The notes under the pieces were generated by a model. That model saw only the letters and a list, made by a program, of their open reading frames with translations, was not told the origin of the DNA and did no database searches. 5,314 bases of DNA. Origin: an uncultured Peptococcaceae bacterium. GTDB taxonomy: Bacteria > Bacillota > Dehalobacteriia > UBA4068 > UBA4997. The stretch's first letter is position 1. Every line of letters starts with the position of its first letter. Both the position numbers and the translations under genes were made by a program. Shown here piece by piece: positions 2,515-5,314 of the stretch. The stretch spans positions 1 through 5,314 of the forward strand of contig CANQSW010000098.1 in NCBI GenBank assembly GCA_947626615.1, in the 5' to 3' direction.

Positions 2515-5314
2515 ATGAAGAAAAAGATATTGGTAACTTTATTAACGCTGTGCGCGATCCTGTCTTTGCTGTCGGCGACTGTACTGGCGGCGGGGGATCA
2601 GGCTACCAGCAACGATTTCTATAATATGCGGTCAAAATACTGGCTGTATGAGGCCACGGCCAACATGGAGTCGGAAGCGGGGATCGAGGCGAATAAAAAT
2701 ATCCGCGACTATGATGATCCAGTAGCTAAGGGTGCAATGCCAACGCAGCTTTATGATCTTAGCTCGATACAGTATGGGGCTGAACTTGGTGATAACAACA
2801 AGCTCGTGCTGACTTTCACGAACAAAACAGGTACTGAAAAATTTGCTGACCAGGGAACGCAACACAACAAGTGGGGCGTTATGCACCTGACCACGGGCAC
2901 GAGCACCGCGGCGTTTGACCTTGATTGGACAAATAAAGACGGCAAGTCAACTGGCGGCGCCTGCTACGTTGAAAATGCAGAAGAAAAGGCCAAGTTGACC
3001 GTTACGCCCAAGAAGGATCTTGCTCCTGGCACATATACGGACAATATTGTCGTTATGGATCAGGAGAGCCGCGTCGGCTGGGTCGTTAAGGTCAAGGTCG
3101 AGGTGAAATATATCGAGAAGGCCATTGATCTGAGTGATACTACGGTCACGAAGTACTACGGCCAGACGCTGACGCCTGCCGATGTAACAGTCAAAATAGG
3201 CGACCAGTATAAAACGCTGAAGCAGCTGGGCGTAGAGAAAATTATGGGAGACGGTGCGGAAGCCACGGCGACCGTCGGTAATGGTGCTTATACCATTTCT
3301 TGTGACACAAAGACATATACTTGGGGCAACTATAACATCACTTTTACCGGAGAAGCCAAGGTCAAGGTCAATAAAGCCGTGCCGAAGCGCGTAAATGTTT
3401 CTGCTACCAGCATAAAAGACAATGAGCCGCTGCAACAATCTCAGCTTAGCGGCAAATATGTGAACCCATATGATCCTAGTATGGTAGTTGAAGGCGAATA
3501 CAAATGGATTTCTCCTGACGCAACAGTTAAAAATACGCTCGAACATGAATATACGTTTGTTCCTTTTGACACGAACAATTATGAAGAAACTAAAGGAACG
3601 GTGAGCGTTGGCAGTACTGAAAATGGTGATGGTGGTGCTGTAACAGTAACACCAACTATCAATGTGACTGAGACCCAGTTTGTATATAACGGCGCAGGGA
3701 AAGCAGTCAATTTTAGCTTCACGCCGCAGAATAGTCATGTCAACTATAAGTGGCGGCCTGTGGGTGGCAGCTATTATACAAACTATAGTAACAATGATTC
3801 ATTGCCTGTTGATGCGGGTAAGTATGAAGTTGTTCTATCTTTTGCCGGCGGCTATTATGGTAACAAAAATTATGCGCCGTGTAGCGTGACCGTAATACAG
3901 GAAATTTTGCCGCGCCCGATTTCTATGAGCTCCGAGGTTTATACGCATTACTATGACGGCACGACCGGCGTGCAGCTGGCTGGTGTAAGTTACTCTGTTT
4001 TGGGCCGGGATGCAGGTAAGGTCTCTGTTAAAATTAACGAAACAGATATAAAGGACATACCCAAAAATGATTTGTCAAAATATTTTGAAGCGAACTTTCC
4101 CAGCCCAGAGATTGGTACTTATAAAGACAATGTCATCGTAAAGCCGAAAGATAAGGTCAAGCTGGAATTGACAGGCGAGCGCTTAGGCAATTATACGCTT
4201 GCCGATGAATGGACTACGAGCGGCGAAATAGTGCCGCAGTTGGTTTCCCTAACGCTTAAAGAAGGCGTGGCCAAATATTACGGTCAGACCATGAGCTTTG
4301 GCAACGATGACTTCACGGTCAACCCAAAAGAAACAGTCGAAACCCCGCCTGACGTGAGCGCGTTGCAGCTTAGCGTCACCAGCGCGGGCGCTGATCCCGG
4401 CGCTAACGTAGGCAATTATAATGTTGTTGCTACCAGCGGTTCTCGCAATTATAGTATCCAGAACGTCTCCAACCAAATGAAAGTCAACCCGACCGTTCCC
4501 GTGGGTAGCGTCGCAAGTCTGAGCTGCAAAAAGAACACTCCGATAAGTACGGTTGCTGCATCGCTTAACGGTACGTTCGTCAACCCGTATAGCGGCGCTG
4601 CCGTGCCGGGTAAGGTGACTTGGGAGGACGGTAACGAGACGGCTTCTGGAACAGTAGGCGAAGCCAGGGACTATGGTTATAAATTTACGCCGACTGACAC
4701 CAAGAACTATACGACTATTACCGGCACGGTCAAGGTCACCGCTACCGAGGGCGATCCCGCTCCTATCGAAATATTGGGCGGCACCAGTTTGGTGTATAAC
4801 GGCGAAAAACAGGAGCTTTCTGTTCAGCCGGTCACAGGCGTAGAATATAGTATAGAATACTTCAAAGATGATGGTAATCAGACCGACGCTCCTAAAGACG
4901 TTGGCACTTATACGGCCAAGATACAGGCAACTCACCTTACAGGTAGCAGATATGCTGATAACAATATCACCGTCAGCATTGTGATCGCTCCGGCCACTCC
5001 CACTGTAAACGTCACTGCGTCCCCAGTTAATGCCGGTGCTAAACTCAGCGATTCTAATCTGCAGGCCACGGCCACGTTCGGCGGCCAACCCGTTGAAGGC
5101 ACTGTTGCTTGGGATACTATGGGCGGCAATGCTTCCTCGGAAGTTAGCGTGGTCGAAGGCGCATCTTATAACTGGACGTTCACTCCCGCCGATCAGCACA
5201 ACTACGTCAGCGTAAGCGGCGTTGCCGTACCCGCGCCCAAGAAGAATGAACCTTCCGGCGGCGGCGGTGGTGCTGCTGCCGGCGGTGGCGGCGGCGGTGG
5301 TGGCGGCGGTGCTG
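2515..5314 (+). CDS. Large secreted multi-module surface protein (Ig-like/MBG/YDG-type repeats), 3' end outside the window
   Basis: An uninterrupted frame of 933 codons runs to the edge. Residues 1-25 are a signal peptide (MKKK, a hydrophobic core, probable cleavage after VLA at 23-25). An N-terminal beta-rich domain of unknown family spans about 75-199 and ends in alternating VKVKVEVKY. Then come Ig-like modules: C1 (202-288, KYYGQT at 213), A1 (291-366, VNPY at 316), B1 (377-462, VYNG at 390), a YDG-like module (470-573, YYDGTTGVQLAGVSYSVLG), C2 (576-659, KYYGQT at 587), A2 (660-742, VNPY at 689), B2 (747-826, VYNG at 760), A3 (829-906) and a glycine-rich linker from 914. B modules resemble MBG-type domains, which with YDG modules occur in adhesins and other large surface proteins. 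No catalytic motif or lipobox is visible. Module chains like this act as stalks or binding arrays; the ligand is unknown. The anchor, perhaps SLH domains after the Gly linker, is not in view. Composition is less GC-rich than in hemW. Confidence 0.85.
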   Translation, partial: MKKKILVTLLTLCAILSLLSATVLAAGDQATSNDFYNMRSKYWLYEATANMESEAGIEANKNIRDYDDPVAKGAMPTQLYDLSSIQYGAELGDNNKLVLTFTNKTGTEKFADQGTQHNKWGVMHLTTGTSTAAFDLDWTNKDGKSTGGACYVENAEEKAKLTVTPKKDLAPGTYTDNIVVMDQESRVGWVVKVKVEVKYIEKAIDLSDTTVTKYYGQTLTPADVTVKIGDQYKTLKQLGVEKIMGDGAEATATVGNGAYTISCDTKTYTWGNYNITFTGEAKVKVNKAVPKRVNVSATSIKDNEPLQQSQLSGKYVNPYDPSMVVEGEYKWISPDATVKNTLEHEYTFVPFDTNNYEETKGTVSVGSTENGDGGAVTVTPTINVTETQFVYNGAGKAVNFSFTPQNSHVNYKWRPVGGSYYTNYSNNDSLPVDAGKYEVVLSFAGGYYGNKNYAPCSVTVIQEILPRPISMSSEVYTHYYDGTTGVQLAGVSYSVLGRDAGKVSVKINETDIKDIPKNDLSKYFEANFPSPEIGTYKDNVIVKPKDKVKLELTGERLGNYTLADEWTTSGEIVPQLVSLTLKEGVAKYYGQTMSFGNDDFTVNPKETVETPPDVSALQLSVTSAGADPGANVGNYNVVATSGSRNYSIQNVSNQMKVNPTVPVGSVASLSCKKNTPISTVAASLNGTFVNPYSGAAVPGKVTWEDGNETASGTVGEARDYGYKFTPTDTKNYTTITGTVKVTATEGDPAPIEILGGTSLVYNGEKQELSVQPVTGVEYSIEYFKDDGNQTDAPKDVGTYTAKIQATHLTGSRYADNNITVSIVIAPATPTVNVTASPVNAGAKLSDSNLQATATFGGQPVEGTVAWDTMGGNASSEVSVVEGASYNWTFTPADQHNYVSVSGVAVPAPKKNEPSGGGGGAAAGGGGGGGGGGA
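3118..3900 (+). repeat. First copy of the C-A-B three-module unit (protein level)
   Basis: This encodes residues 202-462 of the surface protein. Landmarks are KYYGQT (213-218), VNPY (316-319), the FTP-like FVPFDTNNY (348-356) and VYNG (390-393). The same landmarks recur in the same order in the second unit, with distances of 103 and 74 residues here against 102 and 71 there. The copies are strongly diverged in DNA, so this is an old duplication or module shuffling, not a recent tandem repeat. Confidence 0.65.
3922..4233 (+). repeat. YDG-like module between the two C-A-B units
   Basis: It covers residues 470-573. It starts with HYYDGTTGVQLAGVSYSVLG and has the later YFEANFPSPEIGTYKDNVIV and LGNYTLADEWTTSGEI elements, following the usual YDG order (Y-DGTT, then F..n.vGTyk..v, then NY.L). 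It is the only module of this type in the visible part. Confidence 0.6.
4240..4992 (+). repeat. Second copy of the C-A-B three-module unit (protein level)
   Basis: This encodes residues 576-826, with KYYGQT (587-592), VNPY (689-692), FTPTDTKNY (724-732) and VYNG (760-763). It is the partner of the unit at 3118-3900. B2 keeps the PKDVGTYTAKI end that corresponds to VDAGKYEVVL in B1. Confidence 0.65.
4999..5232 (+). repeat. Third A-type module
   Basis: Residues 829-906 repeat the A pattern: a VNVTASPVNAG opening (A1 opens VNVSATS), a central G.V.W motif, then WTFTPADQHNYVSVSG matching YKFTPTDTKNYTTITG of A2. It lacks the VNPY tetrapeptide, having TFGGQPVEG there instead. Confidence 0.6.
5254..5314 (+). 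repeat. Glycine-rich low-complexity linker at the window edge
   Basis: From residue 914 the protein is almost only Gly and Ala, encoded by runs of GGC/GGT and GCT. Such linkers commonly separate an ectodomain from a wall- or membrane-anchoring region. The sequence stops inside it, so its length and what follows are unknown. This simple repeat is also a likely place for an assembly to break. Confidence 0.75.

Noticed and set aside
2545..2556. Possible lipoprotein signal (Cys at residue 13 of the surface protein)
   Set aside because: The residues before Cys (LTL) do not fit a lipobox, and the Cys lies within the hydrophobic core. The VLA/AG end fits ordinary signal peptidase I.
3088..3369. Direct repeat AAGGTCAAGGTC (3088-3099 and 3358-3369, partly again at 4728-4737)
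   Set aside because: It encodes the recurring V-K-V strand that closes several domains, so it is explained by protein sequence and codon choice and not by a mobile or regulatory element.
2947..3738. 263-codon minus-strand frame inside the surface-protein gene
   Set aside because: The + strand frame is continuous with a signal peptide and repeated modules. The minus-strand product shows no family features and is explained by codon bias of the real gene.
4249..5199. 316-codon minus-strand frame inside the surface-protein gene
   Set aside because: Same reason: it runs across several modules of the real protein and has no recognisable motif or credible start context.

Overview
The window looks like a piece of an anaerobic, Firmicutes-type bacterial chromosome, probably of a gut or rumen lineage such as the Negativicutes or Clostridia. 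This is an inference from the style of the HemW, YdcF/SanA-type and short XRE proteins and from a secreted multi-module surface protein. Nothing in the sequence fixes the genus. Both window edges cut genes. No rRNA, tRNA, CRISPR array, transposase or phage gene is visible.

Left part (1-1900, + strand): a very GC-rich two-gene unit. The first gene encodes a HemW-family radical SAM protein. Its start is not visible, and its [4Fe-4S] cysteine motif is absent from the window. Three bases after its stop, a GTG-started gene encodes a single-pass membrane protein of the DUF218 (YdcF/SanA/ElyC) family. The ribosome binding site of this second gene lies inside the last codons of hemW, which suggests translational coupling.

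Middle part (1899-2514): a short XRE-type DNA-binding protein is encoded on the minus strand, converging on the first unit. A hairpin plus T-tract terminator between the two is correctly oriented only for the minus-strand transcript. The following 330 bases (2185-2514) hold no convincing gene. They contain a near-consensus extended -10 promoter reading rightwards, wrapped in an inverted repeat that could be an operator, then a possible second promoter and a run of hairpins that make up a long leader.

Right part (2515-5314, + strand): one open frame of 933 codons with no stop, running off the edge. It encodes a secreted protein with a signal peptide, an N-terminal beta-rich domain, then a chain of Ig-like modules. 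Three module types (C, A, B) occur twice in the same order with nearly identical spacing, separated by a YDG-like module and followed by a third A module. The chain ends in a glycine-rich linker at the edge, so the cell-surface anchor is probably just outside the window. Base composition here is visibly less GC-rich than in the hemW unit.

The left genes are housekeeping or envelope maintenance. The right half is an accessory surface-protein locus with a small regulator next to it. The most unusual points are the duplicated three-module unit, the structured leader with its symmetric promoter, and the missing cysteine motif of HemW. I see no clear evidence of a wholly new system.
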